A stretch of 64,000 bases of DNA from Mycobacterium barrassiae (GTDB taxonomy: Bacteria; Actinomycetota; Actinomycetes; Mycobacteriales; Mycobacteriaceae). The stretch is taken from positions 577,535-641,534 of the forward strand of contig NZ_JACKUK010000023.1 in assembly GCF_025822765.1 (NCBI RefSeq). Direction: 5' to 3'. Shown one piece after another: positions 28,460 through 36,804 of this stretch (the first letter of the stretch is position 1; every line of letters begins with the position of its first letter). A program made the translations under genes and the position numbers. The notes below the pieces were generated by a model. The model was not told the DNA's origin, ran no database searches, and saw only the letters and a program-made list of their open reading frames with translations.

Positions 28460-29101
28460 GTGGCCACCAACACGAAGACCGATGTCCGCAAGCGACGAGA
28501 CCGCGGATCGATCAGCGCCGACGAAATCATCTCCGGTGCATTCGAAGTCGCCGATCAGGTGTCGATCGACAATCTGAGCATGCCGGTGCTGGCCAAGCAT
28601 CTCGATGTCGGAGTCACGAGCATCTACTGGTATTTCCGACGCAAGGACGATCTGCTCGACGCCATGGCCGATCGCGCGCTGGAGCAGTTCGAGTTCACCG
28701 TGCCGACCATTGACGCGTCCAATTGGCGCACGTCGCTTCGCGATCATGCGCGGACCATGCGCGCGCACTTCCGCGACAATCCGACCCTCTGCGATCTCGT
28801 GCTCATCCGCGGCCAGTTCAGCGGGCGCGCGGTGCGCGGGGCGCTCCACAAGATCGAACAGCCGATCACGGCGCTCATCGAGGCCGGCCTCGATGCCCGA
28901 CAGGCCGCCGACACCTACGGAGCGATCTCAGTGCACACCCGCGGGTCCGCGGTGCTGGAGCGCATCCAGGCGAAGACCGAAGGCTTTCCCGCCCAGCGCT
29001 CGAACGGTAAGCGCTACATCGGTTTTGCCGATGACATCGACTACGACTACATCCTCGAAAGCATCCTGGACCACGCCCAGACGCTCATCGACGCGTCGTG
29101 A
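28460..29101 (+). CDS. TetR/AcrR-family regulator (1)
   Basis: A 213-residue TetR-type repressor. The N-terminal helix-turn-helix covers about residues 36-66 and ends in GVTSIYWYFRRKDDLL; the C-terminal ligand-binding part is unassigned. It follows the P450 by 3 bases. The paralogue at 46740 has the same recognition helix in the same register (residues 51-60 identical), so both should read the same DNA site. The ACTGTAA-N3-TTACAGT repeats beside both units are the natural candidates. GTG start, aligned with the paralogue's start. Confidence 0.9.
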   Translation: MATNTKTDVRKRRDRGSISADEIISGAFEVADQVSIDNLSMPVLAKHLDVGVTSIYWYFRRKDDLLDAMADRALEQFEFTVPTIDASNWRTSLRDHARTMRAHFRDNPTLCDLVLIRGQFSGRAVRGALHKIEQPITALIEAGLDARQAADTYGAISVHTRGSAVLERIQAKTEGFPAQRSNGKRYIGFADDIDYDYILESILDHAQTLIDAS

Positions 29102-30652
29102 TCATTTCTGCCGAGGTATTCGGCAACCGATGGTCTTGGTTTCGAGGTACTGCTGAAAGCCCTCGATGCCGCACTGGCGCCCCACGCCGCTGCTCTTGTA
29201 ACCGCCGAATGGCGCGTCGGCGCCGTAGAACATCCCGCCGTTGACGCCGAAAGACCCGGTGCGGATGCGGCGGGCGATATTCATACCCCGCTCCATCGAC
29301 CGCGAGATCACCGCTCCCGCCAAACCGTACGAGCTGTCGTTGGCGATGCGCACGGCGTGATCGTCGTCGTCGAACGGCATCACGATCAGCACCGGTCCGA
29401 AGACCTCCTCCTGGGCGATCGCAGCGCTGTTGTCGACCCCGACGATCACCGTCGGCTGCACGTAGTAACCGCCGGACAGGTGTTCGGGCAGATCGACGAC
29501 CGCGCCTCCGCCGGTGGTGATCTCGGCGCCCTCGGCGCGCGCCCGCTCCACGGCGGTGAGCACCCGGTCCTTCTGCGCGGCGCTGATCACCGGCCCGACA
29601 AGGGTTTCCGGCAGTACCGGATCGCCGACCGGCACACCCTGGTACGCGGCGGTGACGGTGGCGACGGCCTCGTCGTACAACGAGCGGTGCACGAGCATGC
29701 GGGTGGTCGCCGCGCACGCCTGCCCGGCGTGGACGCACACCCCGATCGCGGCTCCCAGGATCGCGGCGGGGTTGGCGTCGTCGAGCACGATGGCCACGGA
29801 CTTGCCGCCGAGTTCCAAGAACATCCGCTTCATCGTGTCGGCGCCCTGACGCATCAGCAGCTTGCCGACGGCCGTCGAACCGGTGAACGAAATCATGTCA
29901 ACGCGGGGATCGGTGCCCAGCAGACCGGCGACGTCGTTGGACGGGGTGGTGACCACGTTGAGCACGCCCGCTGGAATGTCGGTGCGCTCGGCGACGAGCC
30001 TGCCGAGCCGCGTCGCATTCCACGGTGTGTTCGGATCCGGCTTCAGGACAACGGTATTGCCCGCCGCCAGCGCGGGTCCCAGCTTGTTGAGGATGACTTC
30101 GATCGGGAAGTTGGACGGGGTGATCGCGGCGACGACGCCGACCGGTTCCTTGACGACGGTGCGGACGTTGCGCTCACCGAACAGCCCACCGCCGTCGAGG
30201 GTGCGCTCCCACTCGAAGTCGTCGATCAGTCCCGCGGGATAGCGCAGCGATTCGGCGAGCGGCCATTCCAACTGTGCCGTCTGCGTCGTCATCAGCGGAG
30301 CGCCGACCTCGGCGATCAACTCCTCACGCAGGTCTTCCTTCTCGGCCTCGATCGCCTCCTGCAGTTGGGCCAGACACCGCTTGCGCAGCTCGCGGTTGGT
30401 CGCCCAGTCGGTTTCGTCGAACGCGCGGCGGGCGGAGGCGATCGCGCGGTCCATGTCGTCGGCACCGGCGGCGGCCGTCGCGCCCAGCAGCAGTCCGGTC
30501 GCGGGGCTGAAGTTGTCGAAGGTTTCGCCCGAGGCGGCGGCGACGAGCTCGCCGTCGATCAGCAGACGCGACTCGGCGCGCGTCGCCGCCCGCAGGCCGA
30601 CATCGACGCTGGTTTCGGTCCGCTCTACTTGGTCCTCGGTGAGGCTCACCAT
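29102..30652 (-). CDS. NAD(P)-dependent aldehyde dehydrogenase
   Basis: A 516-residue aldehyde dehydrogenase oxidising an aldehyde to a carboxylate. Family motifs are complete: TPSNFPIEV near 179, SFTGSTAVG near 255, general-base E280 in LELGGK and catalytic C313 in GQACAATTR. The start is the ATG at 30652, three bases after GAGG. Its stop abuts the TetR gene end-to-end (convergent). It is divergent from the CoA-transferase with an ACTGTAA operator between. With the P450 and ligase genes it would convert a hydroxylated methyl group to an acid ready for CoA activation. Confidence 0.93.
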   Translation of the reverse strand: MVSLTEDQVERTETSVDVGLRAATRAESRLLIDGELVAAASGETFDNFSPATGLLLGATAAAGADDMDRAIASARRAFDETDWATNRELRKRCLAQLQEAIEAEKEDLREELIAEVGAPLMTTQTAQLEWPLAESLRYPAGLIDDFEWERTLDGGGLFGERNVRTVVKEPVGVVAAITPSNFPIEVILNKLGPALAAGNTVVLKPDPNTPWNATRLGRLVAERTDIPAGVLNVVTTPSNDVAGLLGTDPRVDMISFTGSTAVGKLLMRQGADTMKRMFLELGGKSVAIVLDDANPAAILGAAIGVCVHAGQACAATTRMLVHRSLYDEAVATVTAAYQGVPVGDPVLPETLVGPVISAAQKDRVLTAVERARAEGAEITTGGGAVVDLPEHLSGGYYVQPTVIVGVDNSAAIAQEEVFGPVLIVMPFDDDDHAVRIANDSSYGLAGAVISRSMERGMNIARRIRTGSFGVNGGMFYGADAPFGGYKSSGVGRQCGIEGFQQYLETKTIGCRIPRQK

Positions 30653-30687
30653 TTACCTCGTACAATCAGATCAATGCTGGACGCTCA

Positions 30688-30704
30688 ACTGTAACGATTA
30701 CAGT
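30688..30704. promoter_or_regulatory. ACTGTAA-type operator
   Basis: Perfect 7-base arms ACTGTAA and TTACAGT separated by CGA, between the divergent aldehyde dehydrogenase (30652) and CoA-transferase (30744) genes. It could regulate both. Confidence 0.75.
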
Positions 30705-30743
30705 AGGCGATTACAACGACGAGACGGGCTGGAGAGAGTCGAC

Positions 30744-31970
30744 TTGATCAAGGTGATGGACGGCGTTCGCGTCCTGGAGGTTGCGCAGTTCACGTTCGTC
30801 CCGGCCGCGGGGGCGATCCTCGCCGATTGGGGCGCGGACGTCATCAAGGTCGAACATCCGGTGCGCGGTGACACGCAACGCGGCTTCGTCAATATGGGCG
30901 GCTTCCAGTTGGATCCGAACCGGCATCCCTTGATCGAGCACCCCAATCGCGGCAAGCGCAGCGTCGGCATCGACGTATCCACCGCCGGCGGCCAGGAGGT
31001 CCTCTATGAGATCGCCAAGACCGCGGACGTGTTCCTCACCAACTACATGCCCGCGCAGCGGCAGAAGAACAAGTTCGACGTCGAACACATCCGTGCGGTC
31101 AACCCGAACATCATCTACGCGCGCGGCAGTGCCTACGGAGACAAGGGCGCCGAACGCGACACCGGCGGCTTCGACGGCACCGCGTTCTGGACACGTAGCG
31201 GCGTCGGCCATGCGCTGACCCCTGAAGAACTCGGTGGGGCGCTGTCGCAGGGCATCCCGGCGTTCGGCGATTCCATCGGCGGGATGAACATCGCGGGCGG
31301 CATCTCGGCGGCGCTGTTCCATCGCGAACGCACCGGCGAGGCAGTCGAACTCGACGTCTCGCTGCTGAGCACCGCGTGGTGGGCCGCGGGCGCCAGTGTC
31401 ACCCAGGGCATGGAGACGGGCGAGACCATGCGCTCGTTGATGCCCGACTCCATCGGCCCGACCGTGAACCCGTTCCTCGGCAACTACCTGACCTCCGACG
31501 GCGGCACCATCAATCTGTGCATCGTCAGCCCCACCGGCTACATCCGTGATGCATTCGAACATCTGGGACTGCCCGACCTGGCCGACGATCCTAGGTTCTG
31601 TGACGTCATGCCGCTCATCGAAAACGCCGCGGCCGCAGCGGAACTGATCGCCGAATCCATCCGCAGCAAGCCCTTCGACTACTGGCGTCAGCATCTGAAA
31701 ACCATGAAGGGTCAGTGGGCGCCGTTCCAGAGCCTGGTCGATCTCGCCTCCGACGAGCAGGCGATCGCCAACGACATGATCGTCGAGGTGGAGGCCGCCG
31801 ACGGCGGAGCGCCATTCAAGGTCGTGCGCGGTCCCGTCCAGTTCAACCACGAACCGCTCGAGACGACGCGCGCGCCACAGGCATCCGAGCACACCGAGAT
31901 CGTGCTGATGGAACTCGGGATGGACTGGGATCGCATCGAGGCGCTCAAGGACGCCGGCGCCATCGCCTAG
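30744..31970 (+). CDS. Class III CoA-transferase (CaiB/BaiF family)
   Basis: About 408 aa transferring CoA between acyl groups via a mixed anhydride on an Asp. VRVLEVAQFTFVPAAGAILADWGADVIKVEHP opens the protein in the family style, though split here for reading: VLEVAQFTF then LADWGADVIKVEHP. The candidate nucleophile Asp is in FGDSIGG near residue 180. I chose the TTG at 30744, 6 bases after GGAGAGA; GTG 30753 and ATG 30756 are alternatives. The upstream extension of this frame overlaps the aldehyde dehydrogenase and is not coding. It offers ATP-free CoA activation beside the ligases. Confidence 0.88.
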   Translation: MIKVMDGVRVLEVAQFTFVPAAGAILADWGADVIKVEHPVRGDTQRGFVNMGGFQLDPNRHPLIEHPNRGKRSVGIDVSTAGGQEVLYEIAKTADVFLTNYMPAQRQKNKFDVEHIRAVNPNIIYARGSAYGDKGAERDTGGFDGTAFWTRSGVGHALTPEELGGALSQGIPAFGDSIGGMNIAGGISAALFHRERTGEAVELDVSLLSTAWWAAGASVTQGMETGETMRSLMPDSIGPTVNPFLGNYLTSDGGTINLCIVSPTGYIRDAFEHLGLPDLADDPRFCDVMPLIENAAAAAELIAESIRSKPFDYWRQHLKTMKGQWAPFQSLVDLASDEQAIANDMIVEVEAADGGAPFKVVRGPVQFNHEPLETTRAPQASEHTEIVLMELGMDWDRIEALKDAGAIA

Positions 31971-32019
31971 TTGACTTCCCCCGCTGCGCGTGGGCCCAGC
32001 GCCCCGGGCTTCGTTCGCT

Positions 32020-34227
32020 CTACTTTTGCGGCGTGGACGCAGAGTCGATGCGGTCGACGCGCACGGGTACGCCTGTCAGCCAAGCCATTCCGGACACCGC
32101 TTCGACGTCGTCGGGCTCACTCGAGGTCAGGCGGTTCACGTTCGCTCCCCCGGCGCGGTTGGCCAGCTGCCAGCCGCCGGTGCCTTTGTGACCCCAGCCA
32201 TGCGGAATGGCGACGACGCCGGCGACCAGGTTCTTCGTCGAGGTCACCGGAACGGTGATCTGGCCGTACGGCGAGCTGATCTGCACGACGTCGCCGTCGG
32301 CGATCTGCAGCTCGGCCGCATCGTCGACGTGCATCAGCGCGTGGTGGCGACGCTCGCCGCGCATCAGCAACGGCGAGTTGTGCATCCACGAGTTCTCCGA
32401 GCGCGGCTCTCGCATGCCGATCATCCGCAGCGGGTAGTCCACCGGATGTTCGCTGCTCGTCAGCTTGGCGACCTCGTCGGCGATCTCGGAATGGACCAGC
32501 TGTACGCGTCGCGACAGATAGCCGACGACATCACGCAGCACGCCGGTGCGGATGTGCGGTGCCACCACCACACCGTGCGGATGCTGTTCGGTCAAACGAC
32601 GCAACGACAGTCCGCCGCGGCGCAGTCCGTAACGATCGCCGCCCTGCGACATTCGGACGAGGCCATCCATCATGAGGCGCGGCGTCAGCGTGGTTCCTAA
32701 GGTGCTCAATGCCTTTCGCGCGGCGGCGAATACCGCGAATGCCGGCACCCGTCGTCCGAGTCGACACGCCAGATCCTCGACGATGTTCCATTCCGAGCGC
32801 GCCTCGCCCGCGGGAGCGACCACGGCCTCGGTGGCCTGACGAAACGGCGTCGCCTGAAATCCCTGGAACGTATAGGGGAAGTCGTCGCGCTCGTACATCG
32901 TGGTGACAGGCAGGATGTAGTCGCATCGCGCGGTGGTCTCGGTGATGTAGAAATCGAGCGCCACCGACAGTTCCAGGGTGTCGAACGCGGCCTCGAGTTC
33001 GTCGCCGTTGGGTACCGAGAGCACCGGGTTGCCCGCGGACACGAACATCGCCTTGATCTGGCGATCGCCGGGTGTCGTGATCTCCTTGGCCATCAGTGCG
33101 GCGGGCTCGGAGCCGATTGCACTGGGAATTCCGTTGATCCGCGAGCGCTTCCGTTGTCGTGAGCGTCGCATCACGGCACCCATCATGGTGTTCTGCCATT
33201 TCTGGCCAACGGTCTGCATCGAGCTGAACACCGAACCGCCCGGCACGTCGAGGTTTCCCGCGACCAGGTTGACGGCGTCGATCAGATAGGTGGTCAGCGT
33301 GCCGTACCGACCCACGCAGGTGCCGAGTCGTCCGTAGATGGCGGCGCGTGGCGTGCGGACGAGGTCACGGGCCAATGCCCTCACGCTCGCCGGATCGATG
33401 CCGGTCCGGGCCGCCGTCGCCTCCGGGGTGAACGGTTCGCACAGCGAGCGCAGCCAATCCACCCCGTCGGCGACGCGACTCACTCGCGCGACATCGACGA
33501 GGTGCTCGGCGAACATCACCTGCAGCAGGGACAACAGCAGGAAGGAGTCGGAGTCGGGCACGATGCCGAGCCACTCGAATGCGACCGCGGTTTCGGTCCG
33601 GCGTGGATCGACAACCACCACGCGGCCACCGCGCTTGACGACGTCGTGCATGCGGTCTTTGATCCGGGGCGCCGTCAGGAAGCTGCCGTGGGAAACGACG
33701 GGATTGGCGCCCATCAGCACCAAGAGTTCGGTCCGCGTGAGATCGGGAATCGGCACCGACGTCGGCACGCCGTAGAGCAGTTGGCTGGCGATCAACCGGC
33801 TGTTGGTGTCCTGCGACGAGGCGGTGAAGTAGTGCCCGTGACGGCCCAGGCCCTTGGTGAACAGCAGCGCCGCGAAGGTGTGCGCGTAACTGAACGCACC
33901 GGGATTACCCATGTACCAGCCGACGCCGCCGGACCCGTGACGGCGCAGCACCGCCGACAACCGCGCCGCGATATCGGACATCGCGGCGTCCCACGTGACC
34001 GGTTCGAAGCCGTTAGGTCCGCGGCGCAGTGGCGTGATGACCCGGTCGGGATCGTTCTGCACCTCGGTGAACGCGATGCCCTTCTGGCACGCAAACCCCG
34101 CCGACAGTGGATGTTCCTTGTCGGGCCGCAACGCGACCAGACGGCCGTCTTCGACGGTCGCGATCATGCCGCAGAGCGGCTCACATATCCGGCAGAACGT
34201 GGGCTTGTGCTCGATCACCGGGGCCAC
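32020..34227 (-). CDS. Molybdopterin oxidoreductase (DMSO reductase superfamily)
   Basis: About 735 aa with an N-terminal [4Fe-4S] site C12/C15/C19/C47 (CxxCxxxC then C), two molybdopterin domains and a C-terminal molydop-binding domain (QISSPYGQITVPV, then GWGHKG). It resembles formate-dehydrogenase/assimilatory-reductase-like proteins such as Rv0197 of M. tuberculosis. I could not identify the metal-ligating side chain. No partner subunit is adjacent. GTG 34227 is preferred; there is no ribosome-binding site, but a TATCGT box lies 8-13 bases before it, suggesting a leaderless message. The frame stays open to 35490 only as a shadow of the thiolase gene. Confidence 0.86.
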   Translation of the reverse strand: MAPVIEHKPTFCRICEPLCGMIATVEDGRLVALRPDKEHPLSAGFACQKGIAFTEVQNDPDRVITPLRRGPNGFEPVTWDAAMSDIAARLSAVLRRHGSGGVGWYMGNPGAFSYAHTFAALLFTKGLGRHGHYFTASSQDTNSRLIASQLLYGVPTSVPIPDLTRTELLVLMGANPVVSHGSFLTAPRIKDRMHDVVKRGGRVVVVDPRRTETAVAFEWLGIVPDSDSFLLLSLLQVMFAEHLVDVARVSRVADGVDWLRSLCEPFTPEATAARTGIDPASVRALARDLVRTPRAAIYGRLGTCVGRYGTLTTYLIDAVNLVAGNLDVPGGSVFSSMQTVGQKWQNTMMGAVMRRSRQRKRSRINGIPSAIGSEPAALMAKEITTPGDRQIKAMFVSAGNPVLSVPNGDELEAAFDTLELSVALDFYITETTARCDYILPVTTMYERDDFPYTFQGFQATPFRQATEAVVAPAGEARSEWNIVEDLACRLGRRVPAFAVFAAARKALSTLGTTLTPRLMMDGLVRMSQGGDRYGLRRGGLSLRRLTEQHPHGVVVAPHIRTGVLRDVVGYLSRRVQLVHSEIADEVAKLTSSEHPVDYPLRMIGMREPRSENSWMHNSPLLMRGERRHHALMHVDDAAELQIADGDVVQISSPYGQITVPVTSTKNLVAGVVAIPHGWGHKGTGGWQLANRAGGANVNRLTSSEPDDVEAVSGMAWLTGVPVRVDRIDSASTPQK

Positions 34228-34239
34228 GTCGACTACGAT

Positions 34240-34256
34240 ACTGTAATCATTACAGT
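34240..34256. promoter_or_regulatory. ACTGTAA-type operator
   Basis: Arms ACTGTAAT and ATTACAGT around a single central base form a near-perfect palindrome between the divergent molybdopterin oxidoreductase (34227) and thiolase-like (34300) genes. It overlaps the likely -10 region of the former, consistent with repression. Confidence 0.75.
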
Positions 34257-34299
34257 TGGGATAGCCTGATGGCCCGACTAGGGAGGAAAGGCCTCGCAC

Positions 34300-35448
34300 A
34301 TGACCAACGACGTCGCCATCATCGGTGTCGGACTGCACCCGTTCGGCCGCTTCGAGGGTAAGTCGGCGATGGAGATGGGCGTCGACGCCATCTTCGCCGC
34401 GGTCGCCGACGCCGGGGTGGAGTGGAAAGACATCCAGGCGGCCACCGGCGGCAGCTGGACGGTCGCGAACCCCGACGCCATCGTCGGGATGGTCGGTCTG
34501 TCCGGTATCCCGTTCACGAATGTGTTCAACGCGTGCGCCACCGCCGCGAGTGCCGCCAAGGCCTGCGCCGACGGCATCCGGCTCGGCGACTACGACATCG
34601 GCATCGCGGTCGGGTTGGACAAGCACCCGCGGGGCGCTTTCACCGAAGACCCGGCGCTGGTGGGCATGCCCCGCTGGTACGCCGAGAACGGCCAGTACCT
34701 CACCACGCAGTTCTTCGGCATGAAGGCGAACAAGTACCTGCACGACCACGGCATCTCGCAGGAGACGCTGGCCAAGGTCGCGGCCAAGAATTTCCGCAAC
34801 GGCGCGCTGAACCCGAATGCGTTCCGCCGCAAGCCCATTCCTGAGGAAGACATCCTCAACTCGCCGGTGCTGAACTATCCCCTGACCCAGTACATGTTCT
34901 GCGCACCCGACGAGGGCGCGGCCGCCGTGGTCATGTGTCGCGCCGACATCGCACACAAGTACAGCAAGAAACCGGTGTATCTCAAGGCGGTCGAGGTTCG
35001 GACGCGTCGATACGGCGCCTACGAGGTCAACACGACGTTCGCACCGGTCGAGGAGGACGTGGCGCCCACGGTCTACGCCGCCAGGTCCGCGTTCGAAAAG
35101 GCCGGGGTCGCACCGGAGGACGTCGATGTGATCCAACTGCAGGACACCGACGCCGGCGCCGAGATCATCCACATGGCGGAGTGCGGGTTCTGCGCCGATG
35201 GCGACCAGGAGAAGCTGCTCGCCGACGGCGCCACTGAGATCCACGGTGCGCTGCCCATCAACACCGACGGCGGGCTGATCGCCAACGGCGAACCCATCGG
35301 CGCGTCGGGTCTGCGTCAGATCCACGAGTTGGTGCGCCAACTCCGCGGCGAGGCCGGCGACCGGCAGGTGCCCGGTGAACCCAAGGTCGGCTTCGCTCAG
35401 CTCTACGGTGCCCCCGGCACCGCGGCGGCGACGATCCTCACGCTCTAG
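34300..35448 (+). CDS. SCP2-type thiolase-like protein with altered active site
   Basis: A 382-residue thiolase-fold protein of the lipid-transfer/SCP2 group. The nucleophile C79 is kept in FNACATAASA. The other catalytic positions differ: the usual HD in HDxF is Q281-D282 (LQDTDAGAE), the GHP His is E331 (NGEPIGASG), and the C-terminal region reads QLYGAPGTAA with no Cys. Normal Claisen chemistry is therefore doubtful. Related Ltp proteins act as retro-aldolases with a DUF35 partner, but none is encoded here. It is followed by an amidohydrolase on the same strand. Confidence 0.87.
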   Translation: MTNDVAIIGVGLHPFGRFEGKSAMEMGVDAIFAAVADAGVEWKDIQAATGGSWTVANPDAIVGMVGLSGIPFTNVFNACATAASAAKACADGIRLGDYDIGIAVGLDKHPRGAFTEDPALVGMPRWYAENGQYLTTQFFGMKANKYLHDHGISQETLAKVAAKNFRNGALNPNAFRRKPIPEEDILNSPVLNYPLTQYMFCAPDEGAAAVVMCRADIAHKYSKKPVYLKAVEVRTRRYGAYEVNTTFAPVEEDVAPTVYAARSAFEKAGVAPEDVDVIQLQDTDAGAEIIHMAECGFCADGDQEKLLADGATEIHGALPINTDGGLIANGEPIGASGLRQIHELVRQLRGEAGDRQVPGEPKVGFAQLYGAPGTAAATILTL

Positions 35449-35456
35449 CACATCGC

Positions 35457-35514
35457 CGAGCAGACGCGAACTCCCCCAAAATCGGTCCATTTAAGGGGTT
35501 TTAACGTCTGCTCG
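35457..35514. repeat. Intergenic palindrome, family B copy 1
   Basis: 10-base arms CGAGCAGACG (35457-35466) and CGTCTGCTCG (35505-35514) enclose 38 bases containing CCCCCAAAA and AAGGGGTTTT. It lies between two same-strand genes, 8 bases after one stop and 22 before the next ATG. Copy 2 at 58027 has matching arms and the same 38-base interior length. Confidence 0.7.
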
Positions 35515-35536
35515 CCGGAGAAGGGTAACCCAACTC

Positions 35537-36772
35537 ATGTCCATGACACAGTTCACCGAGGCGCCGATCTTCGACGCCGACCAGCACATGTACGAGACTC
35601 CGGAGTCGCTGACCAAGTATCTGCCCGAGAAGTACTCGCGTGCTGTGCAATTCGCGCAGCTCGGCCGGCACACCCGGATCGTGATCAACAACAGGGTCAA
35701 CGACTTCATCCCCAACCCGACGTTCGAACGTGTCGCTGCGCCTGGCGCACACGAGAAGTTCTTCGCAGGCGAGAACACAGAAGGCCTCACACTTCGCGAG
35801 ATGCAGGGGCCGGCGATCGAAGCGCCCGCCGCGACCCGCAACCCCGTGGACCGGGTGGCCGAACTCGATCGTCAGGGTGTCGTCGAGGCGTTGAACTACC
35901 CGACGCTGGCCAGCCTCATCGAGCACGCGACCGCGGACGACCCCGAGCTGTCGCTGGCCGTCATCCATGCGCTGAACCAGTGGATGCTGGAGCAGTGGAC
36001 GTTCAACTACGAGAACCGCGTGTTCTCGACGCCCATCATCAACCTCTCTGAGGTCGACGGCGCCCAGCGCGAACTCGAGTATCTGCTGGACAACGGCGTC
36101 AAGGTGGTGCTGATCAAACCCGGCCCGGTCAACGGCATCCGGGGCTGGCGGTCACCGGCGTTACCCGAGTTCGACCCGTTCTGGCGTGACGTCGAGGCCG
36201 CTGGTCTTCCCGTCGTGCTCCACGCCAGCTATCCCCCGCTCGACGACTACGTCGGCAAGTGGGAGCCGCCGTATACGCAGAACTTCATGGCCCAGAGCGC
36301 ATTCCGATGGATGGTGCTCGGCCACCGGGAGATCGCCGACATGATCACCGCGCTGATCTGCCACGGCACGTTGACCCGCTTTCCGAAGCTGCGTATCGCC
36401 AGTGTCGAGAACGGTAGCTCGTGGATCTTCCCGTTGTTCAATGACTTCGACGAGCTCTACAAGAAGATGCCGCAGAACTTCCCGGAGCATCCGCACGACG
36501 TGTTCCGCCGCAACATCTGGGTCAGCCCGTTCTGGGAGGGCTGTGTCTCCGACGTCGTGAACACCGTCGGCTGGGACAAGGTGCTGTTCGGTTCCGACTA
36601 TCCGCATCCCGAGGGACTGGCGGAGCCCAAAGGATTCTGGAAGTACGCCGAGGGCATGGATGTGCGGCGCACGTACGACTTCATGGGCGACAACGCGCGG
36701 CGGTTCATGGGACTGCCGATCGCCAACCCGGACCCTGACGCGGTCAAGCCACCCGCACTGACGAACGCCTGA
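35537..36772 (+). CDS. Amidohydrolase family protein (ACMSD-like) 2
   Basis: A 411-residue amidohydrolase-2 protein. The metal site is indicated by FDADQH (D13, D15, H17), the His in VVLHAS, the His in ICHGTLTRFP and the Asp in LFGSDYPHPEG. It is a clear paralogue of the protein at 42526, sharing FIPNPTF, NQW, RRNIWVSPFWE and LFGSDxPH blocks. It probably acts on a ring-derived CoA ester or acid, as the neighbouring genes are acyl-CoA enzymes, but the reaction is unknown. The family B palindrome lies between it and the thiolase-like gene. Confidence 0.88.
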   Translation: MSMTQFTEAPIFDADQHMYETPESLTKYLPEKYSRAVQFAQLGRHTRIVINNRVNDFIPNPTFERVAAPGAHEKFFAGENTEGLTLREMQGPAIEAPAATRNPVDRVAELDRQGVVEALNYPTLASLIEHATADDPELSLAVIHALNQWMLEQWTFNYENRVFSTPIINLSEVDGAQRELEYLLDNGVKVVLIKPGPVNGIRGWRSPALPEFDPFWRDVEAAGLPVVLHASYPPLDDYVGKWEPPYTQNFMAQSAFRWMVLGHREIADMITALICHGTLTRFPKLRIASVENGSSWIFPLFNDFDELYKKMPQNFPEHPHDVFRRNIWVSPFWEGCVSDVVNTVGWDKVLFGSDYPHPEGLAEPKGFWKYAEGMDVRRTYDFMGDNARRFMGLPIANPDPDAVKPPALTNA

Positions 36773-36804
36773 CAGGCCGGTGCTCTTGCCTTGCGCCGAT
36801 GGTG

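Noticed and set aside
30381-30743. Fused N-terminus on the CoA-transferase
   Set aside because: It is antisense to the start of the aldehyde dehydrogenase and crosses the intergenic operator; family similarity begins at the TTG/ATG near 30744-30756.
34228-35490. An N-terminal extension of the molybdopterin oxidoreductase frame to 1156 residues
   Set aside because: The extra part lies opposite the thiolase-like gene, contains no known domain and would run through the ACTGTAA operator; the Fe-S motif begins right after GTG 34227.
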